Source of the DNA: Portunus trituberculatus
Lineage: Eukaryota; Arthropoda; Malacostraca; Decapoda; Portunidae
Length of the DNA: 64,000 bases
Reading direction: 5' to 3'
Assembly: GCF_017591435.1 (NCBI RefSeq)
Contig: NC_059301.1
Coordinates: 5,042,487 to 5,106,486, forward strand
Position numbers and translations under genes: made by a program. The notes under the pieces are model-generated. The model ran no database searches. It saw only the letters and a program-made list of their open reading frames with translations, and was not told where the DNA came from. How positions within the stretch are numbered: the stretch's first letter is position 1; each line of letters opens with the position of its first letter. This document shows, one piece after another, positions 52,799-64,000 of the stretch.

Positions 52799-53104
52799 AT
52801 TTTTTTTTCTGGTAGATTTTGACCTGTTTTGATTGAATATGCACTTCGTTTCCGTCGCAAACTCGTAGTTTTTTTTTTTACCCCCTCCCCCGTTCTTACG
52901 GAAACATGATTTTGCGGTAAAACGAGCCAACTCTTTCTTGCTTATGTTAAATTTCTACCTGTTTTGAAGAAATATGCACTTTATTTTCAACGCAAAGCAG
53001 TATTTTTTTTTTTATCACTGCCCTCCTAACCCCCATGTGATGGATACACGAGTAAAATTTTTTTTTTCCCTGGTATATTTTTACTGGTTTTCAATGAATA
53101 TACA
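52799..53104 (+). repeat. 130-bp degenerate tandem repeat, about 2.3 units
   Basis: Units begin near 52809, 52939 and 53069. Each has a T-run, then a block like CTGGTAGATTTTGACCTGTT, then TGAATATGCACT. The third unit runs directly into the telomere-like array. Confidence 0.65.
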
Positions 53105-53238
53105 CTAACCTAACCTAACCTAGCCTAACCTAACCTAACCTAACCTAAACCTAAACCTAACCTAACTTAAACCTAATCTAACCTAACCTAAACCTAACCT
53201 AACTTAAGCTAACCTAATCTGAGCTAACCCAACCTAAC
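53105..53238 (-). repeat. Interstitial telomere-like (TTAGG)n array
   Basis: About 134 bp of CCTAA units on the + strand (TTAGG on the minus strand), perfect at the left and degenerating to CCTAAA, CTTAAG and CTAATCT variants to the right. TTAGG is the ancestral arthropod telomere repeat. Its position inside this window makes it interstitial, unless the assembly is wrong. Confidence 0.8.
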
Positions 53239-53347
53239 TACAATGGGTAAGATATGCATAGGAAGTCATTCCCTTATTGGTGGTCCAGTCCTTCCTTGTC
53301 GCTGGCCGCTTCATCCACTCCTTTACGTCTCGCCACAGACGCTCAAT
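53238..53347 (-). pseudogene. Integrase-core (DDE) transposase fragment
   Basis: The minus strand from 53347 reads IERLWRDVKEWMKRPATRK. IERLWRDV is a hallmark of an integrase-core protein family scattered through animal genomes as transposon remnants. Only about 20 codons are convincing before the frame runs into the telomere-like array. Confidence 0.45.
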
Positions 53348-53411
53348 GTTTTTTTTTTTTTTTCAAAGAACCGGTGAATAGTACGGAAATAATGCACGCT
53401 ACACCAAACAC

Positions 53412-53474
53412 ACTGGTTTCATGTTGAAACAAAGAAAAAAGATTTATTGGCTACTGGTTTCATGTTGAAACAAA
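53412..53474 (+). repeat. 22-bp direct repeat pair
   Basis: ACTGGTTTCATGTTGAAACA and two further bases occur at 53412-53433 and 53453-53474. Each contains the short palindrome GTTTCA-TGT-TGAAAC. Confidence 0.8.
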
Positions 53475-54987
53475 AGAACCAATCACCGTCATAATATATC
53501 GCGCTTGCGGAGATTATGTAACATACGCACACACCAAAACCAAAAGTCCAAAACGGCGTTCCTCAGTGCCCGCCTGTCCATCGCACGTGGTGGTGCGTCG
53601 CCTCCCGCCATTGACATAGTGAGTTTAACCTTGAAAAAAAATAATAAATAACAATTTGCGACGGGTCTGTGTGGGTTCAAATTGAACAAGGTCTTTAAGA
53701 TGAGAAGGGTAACGAAAGCCAACTTGCTGTTCATGCTGAAGTAAAATATTACCCATCACTAATCGGATGAATATTCTTGGGAATTCTGCTAATCATCTTT
53801 GTAGCCTTTATAAATAGTCATGGTGAGATGACAAAGCGTTTCAGAATCCAGGTGTTGTCTTTAAAGGTCTGCGTAGTTCAACATCTTCCTTTAAACTTTT
53901 CTCTTGCGTTGCGGATGTCAGGTAGTTAATTTTTTTCTTTACCTATTTGAGAGCATCCGTCAGTTCCCACAAATTGTTTTCGTGTCTTCATTTCGTATAC
54001 CAGCAAAGTCTTCCTCTGTCAAGGCTGCGGTATTGATCCCGCCTCCCACTGCCTTCCTTACTTCCTGCCTGTGTTTAACCATTTAATTACTATGATCATC
54101 CTTTGTCAACATTTAGGACTGGATAAACACAAAGAAAGAGAGGAAGTAGCATGTAATTTTTTGTACTACAGAACTGTTAAATTAGATTGTATTACGGAAA
54201 TCTCTTAAAAGTTCTAGGTTATCGTGGAAAAGAAGTCTCCACCATTATAAATGTTAGGTTTTCTAAATTTTCAATCTGTTGTCATTGTATTTTCCTTCTG
54301 GTTCTTGTCATTACCTTGTTTTTGAAAGTGTGTGTCTACTCTTCCAGCGTAAGGACCCTTGTATAACTCACCTCTGATATCTGTCCCCTTTTCCCTTTCC
54401 AGCTGTTCGATTCTCTGCTCGGTTTACTTCTTATTTCTTCTTTCTTTTTCCCTTCATTGTCTAAATACTGTCCTATTGATTGTCCCTCTTTTTTTTCCCT
54501 CATGCGCGGTTTTTATCCCTTTCTCGTACGTCTATCTTTGTAACGTATCTGGAAAACGGCCTTCTTTCATCCTTTCCACCGAGTCTTGTCAAGTCCCTGC
54601 CTTTCACCAAACAGATAGTTCCCTCTCCTATGCTTTCCGCTCTTCGTTTGTTCTGTCCAGCTATTGCTTGTTTTGCTCACTCCAGCTCCAGTATTTTAAT
54701 TTTCTATTTTCTTTTTCTTTACGCATGGGCAAGGTTGGTTAGAGGTCACAAAAAAAAAAAAAGGAAAAATTCTACTGGTATTAGAAAAATGTGTCATGCA
54801 TTGTTCTCTTCCTTCACGACGGTGCTTGATGCGTTCTTCCTCTGTCTCTTTCATCTCCTCAGCTTTCAAGAACTTGCCGTATTTGAGTTTTTGTTTTTCA
54901 CCGATTTCTTAGTAAATTTGTTTCCTTGAGGTGCGCTGGGGACTAACTGCGTGTGTGCGTCACTGCCGTGTCATAACAGGATTGAAG

Positions 54988-54989
<2 letters not shown>
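53475..54989. other. No gene seen
   Basis: T- and C-rich on the + strand; the Phe/Ser/Leu-rich frames at 54359-54929 reflect pyrimidine-rich DNA rather than a gene. Confidence 0.35.

Positions 54990-55036
<47 letters not shown>
54990..55036 (+). repeat. CT microsatellite
   Basis: 47 bp CT. Its flanks resemble those of the GA run at 55303: both lie near CACGTCTCTTGC/CACGTCTCTTAC and ATTGAATTTTTTTCACG blocks. Confidence 0.95.
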
Positions 55037-55040
<4 letters not shown>

Positions 55041-55300
55041 GAAACTTTGTTTTCTATTTTAAGTACCTAGGAAGCAGAAACGCTAGTAATATTTTGCGTA
55101 TTGAATTTTTTTCACGTCTCTTGCAATAATATTCTAAAAATGAAAGTACAAAGCAATTATATTTTTTGTTCTCACACTTGGTAGGAAACAAAGGTTAGTA
55201 ACATTTTGATTATTGAATTTTTTTTCACGTCTCTTACTGTTCTCAAAAAAAAAAAAAAAAAAAAAATTGCAAAGCAGATGATTTTTTGTTGTCGCACTTG

Positions 55301-55302
<2 letters not shown>

Positions 55303-55367
<65 letters not shown>
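55303..55367 (+). repeat. GA microsatellite
   Basis: 65 bp GA, downstream of a poly(A) stretch. Confidence 0.97.
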
Positions 55368-55369
<2 letters not shown>

Positions 55370-56520
55370 TATTCTGTTCAGTTCCCGATAGAAAAAACGA
55401 ATCTGAAATAGAAATAGATTTATTAAGAGAAATGTTCCGAAACGCCTCTCTTAAAACGGTTCAGATAACACAAATGTGGCAAAAGAGACGCAAACCGAGT
55501 GTTGGTGCTGTCCATCATCGTCTTCTCTCTTTGTTCAGTCCCGCGAGGTTCTTATCGGAAAAGTTTTACTGGTTTTAAGAATTACCGCCCTCCTTCCCTC
55601 CATCCCTGTTTTCATGAATGCATCAAACAAACTGGCTGGCAACTCCACTATTTTTCTTGGTGACGAAGTATGTCTCGTTCTTCATAGGAACCATTATTTT
55701 TATTTATTTGTTTACTTGTTTTGTACGTTTCATGAGGAGTGGCGAAGGAAAATTGAATAAATAAACAAGCAGATAAATAAACTGTAAAAGATGAACATGT
55801 ACGTAAATAAAATAAACAAAAGTAAATGATTAATAGATACATGAATAGACAAATGAAAATATGTAAAACGCAACATTTATTTTCTAATTGAGAGGTTTTT
55901 TACTGTCTTTGTACCGTCGTTAGGTTTGATTAATATTTCTGTTGCATTGAGAGGAAAAGAATGAAGTTCCTATTCAGTCCGTTAAACATGAGTCAATTGA
56001 AAGCATTCTTTATTGCGCTCTGAATGCTGATAAAGGACGAACGTGACAGTGGATGGTTAAAAGAGTAAGCAGAACATGACAATACACAGTTAATACACGA
56101 CAACACAGTCTACACAACAAGACACAGTTTATACGTAACACACAGTTCAAGAAAAGTCAAACCACAAACCACGAAAAACCTGATAATGCATTTTTTCTGA
56201 TGATTTTTAAGTTTTTATTTTTTTATTAATTTTTCTTACTTACGCTCTCCATGGAATTCCTTGTAAAGTCGTGTACTGAGTGTTTTCCTGCCACTTAGGT
56301 ATTCGAGGATTTAATCTATAAGGACGGTAAGAAGATAAGAAAATAAGGAATACTGCAAGAAGGTCTGCACGTGAAAGTCGAGTCTCTGTATGTGAATTAA
56401 GGCATTTTCAAATTTCCACGAATCATCCACATCTGTTATTTTGGCTCATCTTTTTGAAATTTCTTATTGACTCGGCATTTCAATCCCGATTAATCTAATG
56501 ACGTATTTGAGTTCGTATCA

Positions 56521-56655
<135 letters not shown>

Positions 56656-57049
56656 ACCTTCTATTTCTTATTCTATCCTGATTGATGGGTCTGAGAATTA
56701 AAATCACTCTATTCTCATATCAACTTCAGTTCCATGTTGGCGTCAATTTATCTCAAGAAATACCTGCCCCACCTGCATTCATTATAAAGTCTTTTTCAGG
56801 CGAGAAACAAAACACTGATTGAAAATTAAGTAAGAGGAAAGAGAAAACTTCACCAGCAGGAACTTCACAGATACATTTCTTCGGGAAGAGAGAGAGAGGT
56901 CGAAATAATTAGATGAAGCTCAACTTAGTTTCTGGTTTGAGTGAAGTGGGTGAGTGAGAAGGACAAGTGATTTGGATGAGGGATAGTTTTGTGCATTGCT
57001 TTACGATGTGGTGGAAATAGAAATGATATGCATAGATAGAAGGAACAAA

Positions 57050-57060
57050 GAGAGAGAGAG

Positions 57061-57147
<87 letters not shown>
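57050..57147 (+). repeat. GA microsatellite
   Basis: About 98 bp GA with a single AACA interruption near the start. Confidence 0.97.
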
Positions 57148-57150
<3 letters not shown>

Positions 57151-57285
57151 TAAACAAATTGATGAGGCAAGTTAGCTATTAAAACTTCCATTACAAATTT
57201 CTTGGTTGTAAATAAAATAATGGGAAATTCTGCATTTTTCGCGAATCAGCAAAAAGTAGAACAGCATATTTATTCTGTACGATGT

Positions 57286-57290
<5 letters not shown>

Positions 57291-57342
<52 letters not shown>
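57291..57342 (+). repeat. CA microsatellite before the SINE fragment
   Basis: 52 bp CA directly abutting the 5'-truncated SINE at 57343; a second CA run (57463-57482) follows it. Confidence 0.95.
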
Positions 57343-57344
<2 letters not shown>

Positions 57345-57462
57345 TGTGTGGTGTGTGCCTGGTCTCAGGCCTATCCGAAGATCGGAAATGATGAGCTCTG
57401 AGCTCGTTCCGTAGGGTAACGTCTGGCTGTCTCGTCAGAGACTGCAGCAGATCAAACAGTGA
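57343..57462 (+). mobile_element. Same SINE, short 3' copy
   Basis: Holds only the last 120 bp of the SINE (GGTGTGTGGTGTGTGCCTGG onward) and sits between two CA tracts. Nearly identical to the 46-kb copies, so recently related. Confidence 0.8.
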
Positions 57463-57615
57463 AACACACACACACACACACATTTGATTACATTATAATG
57501 TTTATTGCCGACAATTTTACATTGCACATAATAATTTCGGAAATATTTTCTAACTGATTATAGTGGAACATACGCATTTTTGATTATGTAGAACAAATAT
57601 GAAAACACACAAGGT

Positions 57616-57723
<108 letters not shown>

Positions 57724-58154
57724 CCTAAAATGCGTGAATTTGAACATTAACAGAAAAGTAAATGATGTAGAAACGTCCTTTGCTGCAGGAAAGGAAAAGA
57801 GTGAAGGAGAGTTTTCAAAGTGATCAGGCGAAATGGGGAGTGCATGGTCTGGGTCAATGGTAAAGTGAACTGTGCTGATCGAAAATGCGTTGTGTTGAGG
57901 CAGACTCTCAAAACTCTGTAATTATGTTGTAACTAATTTTGTCTTCTCATTGCTGCTTTTTAGCTGGACGTTTTTTTTCTTTTTTAAAGGATTTTAGTTT
58001 CTCGATGAGAGTTGATTTTCAAGAACATTGTTAGCATAGGGGAATTTGCAGAAAAAGAAAGAAAAAAGAAAAGAGAAAGAACACTAGGCCTACAGGTAGT
58101 AAATCCTATAAAAAGAAATATATATGCTTGCCTATCATTCTTATTCTTACATTT

Positions 58155-58262
58155 GTACAGTTTTCTTTAAAAAGTTTGCTATTGACTCTGCACTAATGAC
58201 ACGATCACTGAGTCTATTGCTGTCGTTTACCACTCTGTTTGCGAAGAAATTCCTCGACATTT
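58155..58262 (-). pseudogene. LINE C-terminal fragment (CR1-like style)
   Basis: The minus strand contains FFANRVVNDSNRLSD followed by RVISAESIANFLKK, resembling the ...FF.NRVVN.WN.LP..VV.A.SV..FK..LD end common in CR1/L2-like LINE ORF2 proteins. Short and without a start; family assignment is by pattern only. Confidence 0.45.
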
Positions 58263-58315
58263 TTTTCATTTTAGCTTAACCTGAACTTGGCCTTGACCTT
58301 GAATAGAAGTTCTTG

Positions 58316-58394
58316 TTGTCGTCGTCGTCGTCGTCGTCGTTGTTGTTATTGTTATTGTTATTGTTATTGTTGTTGTTGTTGTTGTTGTTGTTGT
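58316..58394 (+). repeat. GTC/GTT triplet repeat
   Basis: GTC units grade into GTT and GTTATT units, next to a LINE fragment. Confidence 0.93.
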
Positions 58395-58621
58395 CTTCTT
58401 GATCATTATCAATTTGTTATTAATTTTTGTCTTGTACAGTTTCGGTAGGCAATTCTGTTGCAACTCTTCTTTGAGGCTTAGATAATCAGCTTCTTAATTT
58501 GTGGAGGCTTAGTTAGTCGGCCTTGGTGATCACTACCATCATAGTAGCCTTACTTTGATTAACACAAGAATCATAACAGAAAAAAAAATGCTCAAAATTG
58601 TTTTTGTTTTTTTCAACTCTC

Positions 58622-58710
58622 TACTACTACTGGTGCTGCTACTGCTACTGCTACTGTGACTGTTACTGCTACTGCTACTGCTACTGCTACTGCTACTGCT
58701 ACTGCTACTG

Positions 58711-58761
<51 letters not shown>

Positions 58762-59038
58762 ACAATAATGCTGCCGTAGGAGCAACAACGGCGGCGGCGG
58801 CGGCAGCTGCATCGGGTGCTACAGCTGCTGCTGCTTCTGCCGCTGCTACAGCATCGGCTACAGCTGCTGCTACTGCTACTGCTGCTACGGCTGCTGCTAC
58901 TGCTACTGCTGCTGCGGCTGCTGCTGCTTCTACTGCTGTTGCTGCTGCGGCTGCTGCGGCTGCTGCTGCTGCTCCTGCTGCTGTTGCTGCAGCTGCTGTT
59001 ACTATTGCTGCTGCTGCTGCAGGTGCTGCAGCTGCTGT
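58622..59038 (+). repeat. Imperfect CTG/CTA triplet repeat with a long open frame
   Basis: About 420 bp of GCT, ACT and GCN triplets, open throughout in one frame as polyThr then polyAla/Ser. No non-repeat protein sequence accompanies it, so I read it as a decayed triplet microsatellite. Confidence 0.9.
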
Positions 59039-60724
59039 GTGCGTGCGTGTGTACGTACGTACGTTACTTGATCCAAATAAGTCCGTAGTGCAAGATTAAT
59101 ACCAGTCAAGCCGTTAAGCGACTGATTGCTGACGAATATGCTCTCCTCGCTATACTGTATACCCATTATCGAAACGAGATTATTTCAGGTGAAACCTTAG
59201 CATGAATTGAACAATATGTGAATGAAGCTTAGGTGGATATATAGATAAACTATAATGAAGTAACTTTATTGTAAATTCACAATGAAAGTTTCGGTTAATG
59301 AACGCAAGAATGTTGCGAAATTACTTCCAAGAGAGATGTATTGATAGCTTATCTAGGGAAGGTCTTCAGAAGTCAGGGAAGGAAAGTGCAGGAATTACTC
59401 AAGGTACAATGTGGAGTTTTTTTCATTTTTTTTTTTACCCTCAGCAGTAATCAGGATGCTTTGCTGGCATGAGGGATGCATCTGTGGGAAAGGAAGCTCA
59501 CCCTCTTCTGGGATTGTAATTTCCTTCCTGCAAATTATAAATGCTCATGAGTTTGTTGGGGTTCAATTAATAGTTGTAATTACTGCCTTGGTGGATTAGG
59601 CGAAGAAAACACTGGCAAGTTTTGTGGGTCACGTCCTCATGGCGTCCATTGGTGATATGAAAGGTCTCGGCGTCTTGTTTCATATTCTTTTAATTGGCTT
59701 TAGTGGAAAGCGGTAGAATTACAAGGGATGTTTTCAATATTTCTATAACTGGCGAACAAGAGCCTTACACCACCATTAGAGAGAGAAGAAAAAAGAAAGT
59801 TAATAAGCTCTGTTTTCTTTGAAAATATTCCTGGTAAGGGAAAAAACGATTTAAATATACTGTCTGCGTCTCAAACATTTGTCAGTGATGAATCAGTAGT
59901 CAGTCTTATCGTGCTTGTAAAACTGTCTGCACGATGTTTAGGAAGTGGCTCTTGCCACTCATTCCCAACCGTTTCTCTTTTGTTGCTTCACATGAGGTGG
60001 ACGGACCGTGTCGTAAACACTTGTGGACAAGGCGCATAAATTAAGTCGCTGAGTGAGATTATTTTTTGAAGGAGCGGATGTGTGCGGTGACGACAAGTCG
60101 TCCTTGGTTTGGATTATTTTCTGCTTGTTGCCATCTGGTGTGCAACTTTCCGGATCAAGTTGCCTGTCGGAAGGGAATGTAGAGGTTTACAATGATACAC
60201 TCATGTTAGAAGTCTTCATGTCGCACTCGCTCTATCTGTGCATTTAATTTTCCCTCAGGCTGTATTTCCGTGGTGGTCTTACATCCTTGCAAAACTTAAG
60301 AATTGATGTTTTTATTCGTTATTTTCTCATACTTTTTAGCAGATCAGAATAATTAAGATTAAGGAAAACGCAAAATGCAAAGAAAGAGAGTGTGGTATGT
60401 TATTCCATTACTGGCCACGGATTGTCTGTGAAAAAATATATCTGTGAAGTATATAATTATTATTTCTTTTGCAACACTGAAAGCCTTTCATATTCTTCCA
60501 CTGGTTGCAATTTCCGGCTGCTCTTTCCAGGATCAGAATGAATTTCACATTAGCTTGAATAATTTCCTTCCAGCTCAATTTTCTATTTCAAGTTCTGCTG
60601 CTGTTGCGTATTATATGCTGTGAAAACAGACGGCGTTAAAGCGCTAACTCTGTTTGGAGATGGTTCAAAGAGGATGTTAAGCTTTCACAGCAAGAGCCTT
60701 CATCATTCGGATCTAGGGTCTCTT
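59039..60724. other. No gene seen
   Basis: Single-copy-looking sequence with no recognised repeats or coding frames. Confidence 0.35.
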
Positions 60725-61060
60725 TCTGCTCCTTATTTTTTTCTTTTATGCAAGAGGGGAAGCTGGCCAAGGGTAACAAAAAATGGGGAAAAAAAGGCCC
60801 ACTGTCTTACCAATTTCCTTAAAGATCATAAGAGTTATATCCAAAAGTCTGGGACAAATGTCTTGAAATCTTCCTCTTAAAAGAAGTCAGATCATAGGAA
60901 AAAGGAAATACAGAAGCAGGTAGGGAGTTCCAGAGTTTACCAGAAAAAAGGTATAGATGATTGAGAGTACTTGTTAACTCTTGTATTAGAGAGTTGGACA
61001 TAATTCTTTACCACGAATGTGCACGAGTCTAAGGAGTATTCCATTGTCGGCTCTGAGGAT
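60725..61060 (-). pseudogene. LINE 3' fragment, same family as the intron-2 copy
   Basis: On the minus strand 60819-61001 reads SLIQELTSTLNH and GKLWNSLPASVFPFSYDL, closely matching the C-terminus of the LINE in Rab2 intron 2. The following 3' UTR also matches in outline (AAGCTGGCCAAGGG against the other copy's GGCCAGCCAAGGG). It is 5'-truncated, as usual for LINE insertions. Confidence 0.7.
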
Positions 61061-61351
61061 TGGCGTGGGAGCAGTTACTTTGAAAAATAATATTAAGATC
61101 TTATAGAAACTAGTCTCAATTAATCTCCATTGAATTTAATAACGTATGAGGACCATTCTGTTGTGTGTGTTCAGGATGTGTTATGAGAAGATCTATTAAT
61201 ATTTCAAAAGTTGAATAGTGTTCTTAGTCAGCAGGCTTTATTCTACTTAAACAAAGAGGAGTTGATATTTATATTTAGGGAGGCGTAAGACGGAGGATGA
61301 CATTGGTAAGGAACAGTTAAATTCATGTTAGTTTCTACCTCCTAATCAGTA

Positions 61352-61354
<3 letters not shown>

Positions 61355-61429
<75 letters not shown>
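61355..61429 (+). repeat. AT microsatellite
   Basis: 75 bp AT. Confidence 0.97.
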
Positions 61430-61433
<4 letters not shown>

Positions 61434-61711
61434 GCACAAGGACTTTGCTAGCTCTTAGCATCTTGTTAGGCTCGAGTCAAAGTTTGCTAACCGTAGACAA
61501 AGGATTTTTGATGTAGATCATTGATAACTCCACGCCATCTGGTCACCTTTAAGGAATCGGTCCACCTGTGTGTTTGGATGACACAAAGGAACACACATGT
61601 CTGGCCAAGGCGTCTCTAGCATGATCGTGATTGCCATCACACCTCATCCGCGACCTGCGTTAGATTAGTAACAACAGTAATTGTATTGATTAGATATTCA
61701 AACTTGTTAGG

Positions 61712-61824
<113 letters not shown>

Positions 61825-61938
61825 AGCTAGCTGTTATGAAGCGAGTTATATTTATTGTTCTCCTAAAGAACCCAAGAGCGAAACTAGTCGGGAATGAATT
61901 TGCTTCATAATACCGTCTCTCTTTGTAATAAGGATAGC

Positions 61939-61941
61939 AGC

Positions 61942-61994
<53 letters not shown>

Positions 61995-62014
61995 AAATAG
62001 AAGTGGAAGCAGTG

Positions 62015-62111
<97 letters not shown>

Positions 62112-62131
62112 AAATAGAAGTGGAAGCAGTG

Positions 62132-62171
<40 letters not shown>
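61939..62171 (+). repeat. AGT triplet repeat with a duplicated interruption
   Basis: AGT units interrupted twice by the same block (AGAAATAGAAGTGGAAGCAG) at 61993 and 62110, 117 bp apart. Confidence 0.95.
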
Positions 62172-62323
62172 GAGTGCCTAACGGGAGGCTGATTCTTGGT
62201 GCAGCAATGGATCTTGTTTCTTCTTGAGTAGTGTTATCAATCTACTGGCATTCAAGGTGATTGCCAAGGATGCTTCTATGATTATAATGGTAATCTAACT
62301 GAAGAAAAGACCACTGAACTAAT

Positions 62324-62325
<2 letters not shown>

Positions 62326-62409
<84 letters not shown>
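62326..62409 (+). repeat. CA microsatellite
   Basis: 84 bp CA. Confidence 0.97.
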
Positions 62410-62410
<1 letters not shown>

Positions 62411-63186
62411 CTCGTTATTACCTCCTAAGTGTAGCTGGCTGCGGAACTGAAGGGAAATAGTACTAGAGATCTTGTGGAAAGAACATAAAAGCAAGTAAAT
62501 CAATCCTTTATATTTCTAGTGGTAATTAATTAAAGCTGATATTATTTCGCACTTGTGTCTTTGTCTCACGGTAAGAAAAACAAGCAACGATATTTTGTTT
62601 TACCAGGAAAATTGGTATAGCATTGTATACTGACATTTTTTTTGTCTGTATTCTTCACGTTTCCGTTCATTTACTCTTTATTATTCTCTTGTTACTTCTT
62701 ATTTTCTCGTTTCCTCCTCCTCTTGTGTTTCGTGTTCGTATATTTTTATTTCCTTTGTTTCTTCCTTTTTTCCTTTTTTTTCTGCCTTTTTTTCTTTTCA
62801 CGTGTCACGCTTCTATTGTTCAGGTTTAGTATAGAGTAAACTATTTTCAAAGACAAAGTTGAAATTGTCAGCTTTGTCTGTGCAGCCTCCTGGGTCTTAT
62901 TGTGCCGCAAGGGATGTGGTGGCGGAAACTACGCAGCGAGGAGGAGCAGGGCAGGTATTTATAGTTTATGGTGGGAGGAGAGGGGCTTTTACTTGTTGTT
63001 TTTCGTAGTAATGCTGGAGACCTGTCAGACCTTCTCCTTACAGACTGTTTGTGGCTCTTTCTCTGTTCGTCTCTCTTTTCCACTTTCTTCCTTTCTTTTT
63101 GTTTGTTTGTATGTATGTATGTATATATATGTATGCATGCATGTTTATTTTCTTGTCCGTTTATCTGTCTGTCCATTTATTTAACT

Positions 63187-64000
<814 letters not shown>

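Noticed and set aside
53105..53238. CRISPR-like or regulatory repeat array
   Set aside because: The period is 5-6 bp with no spacers and matches the arthropod telomere motif.
54359..54929. Hydrophobic Ser/Phe/Leu-rich frames resembling membrane proteins
   Set aside because: Pyrimidine-rich DNA yields such translations; frames overlap and there is no family match.

Overview
This is a repeat-rich stretch of an animal nuclear genome, most likely an arthropod and probably a decapod crustacean. The evidence is a spliced gene with kilobase-sized introns, many very long dinucleotide and trinucleotide microsatellites, a degenerate array of the arthropod telomere motif (TTAGG, read here as CCTAA), and remnants of LINE, SINE, pogo/Tigger, hAT, piggyBac and Harbinger-type elements. 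The species assignment is inference from repeat style; no sequence search was possible.

The one gene I can reconstruct with confidence is Rab2, on the + strand in five coding exons (14484-14529, 21646-21785, 26466-26641, 26961-27141, 32215-32313). The exons join in frame to 213 codons with all five GTPase motifs and a C-terminal double cysteine for prenylation. It encodes a small GTPase of ER-Golgi membrane traffic. The region before the ATG is GC-richer and carries a TGACGTGA-type element in reverse orientation.

Layout. 1-14.3 kb: no recognised gene; LINE and SINE debris, a 0.5-kb TTA-repeat tract and many microsatellites. 14.4-32.3 kb: Rab2. Intron 1 holds three non-autonomous pogo/Tigger-like elements, a Harbinger-type MITE and a foldback. 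Intron 2 holds a nearly full-length but broken LINE. Intron 4 holds an unclassified repeat, hAT debris, a fourth Tigger-like element, a piggyBac-type MITE, a perfect hairpin and a possible Penelope-like remnant. 32.3-37.6 kb: probable 3' UTR, microsatellites, then unremarkable sequence. 37.6-40.1 kb: a nested cluster in which a 1.5-kb hAT element with a perfect 8-bp target duplication sits inside an old LINE fragment, next to a 350-bp foldback of the same LINE. 40-64 kb: mostly microsatellites and single-copy-looking sequence, with a tRNA-Val-like SINE family tailed by CA repeats (45.5-47.0 and 57.3 kb), an interstitial telomere-like array behind a 130-bp tandem repeat (52.8-53.2 kb), a candidate mini-exon plus ATG-less reading frame (50.5-51.2 kb) and LINE fragments.

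I found no CRISPR array, operon, phage or prokaryotic feature. I cannot point to a new multi-gene system. The most interesting items are the telomere-like array with its neighbours, the nested hAT/LINE/foldback cluster, the SINE-microsatellite linkage, and the unidentified reading frame near 51 kb.
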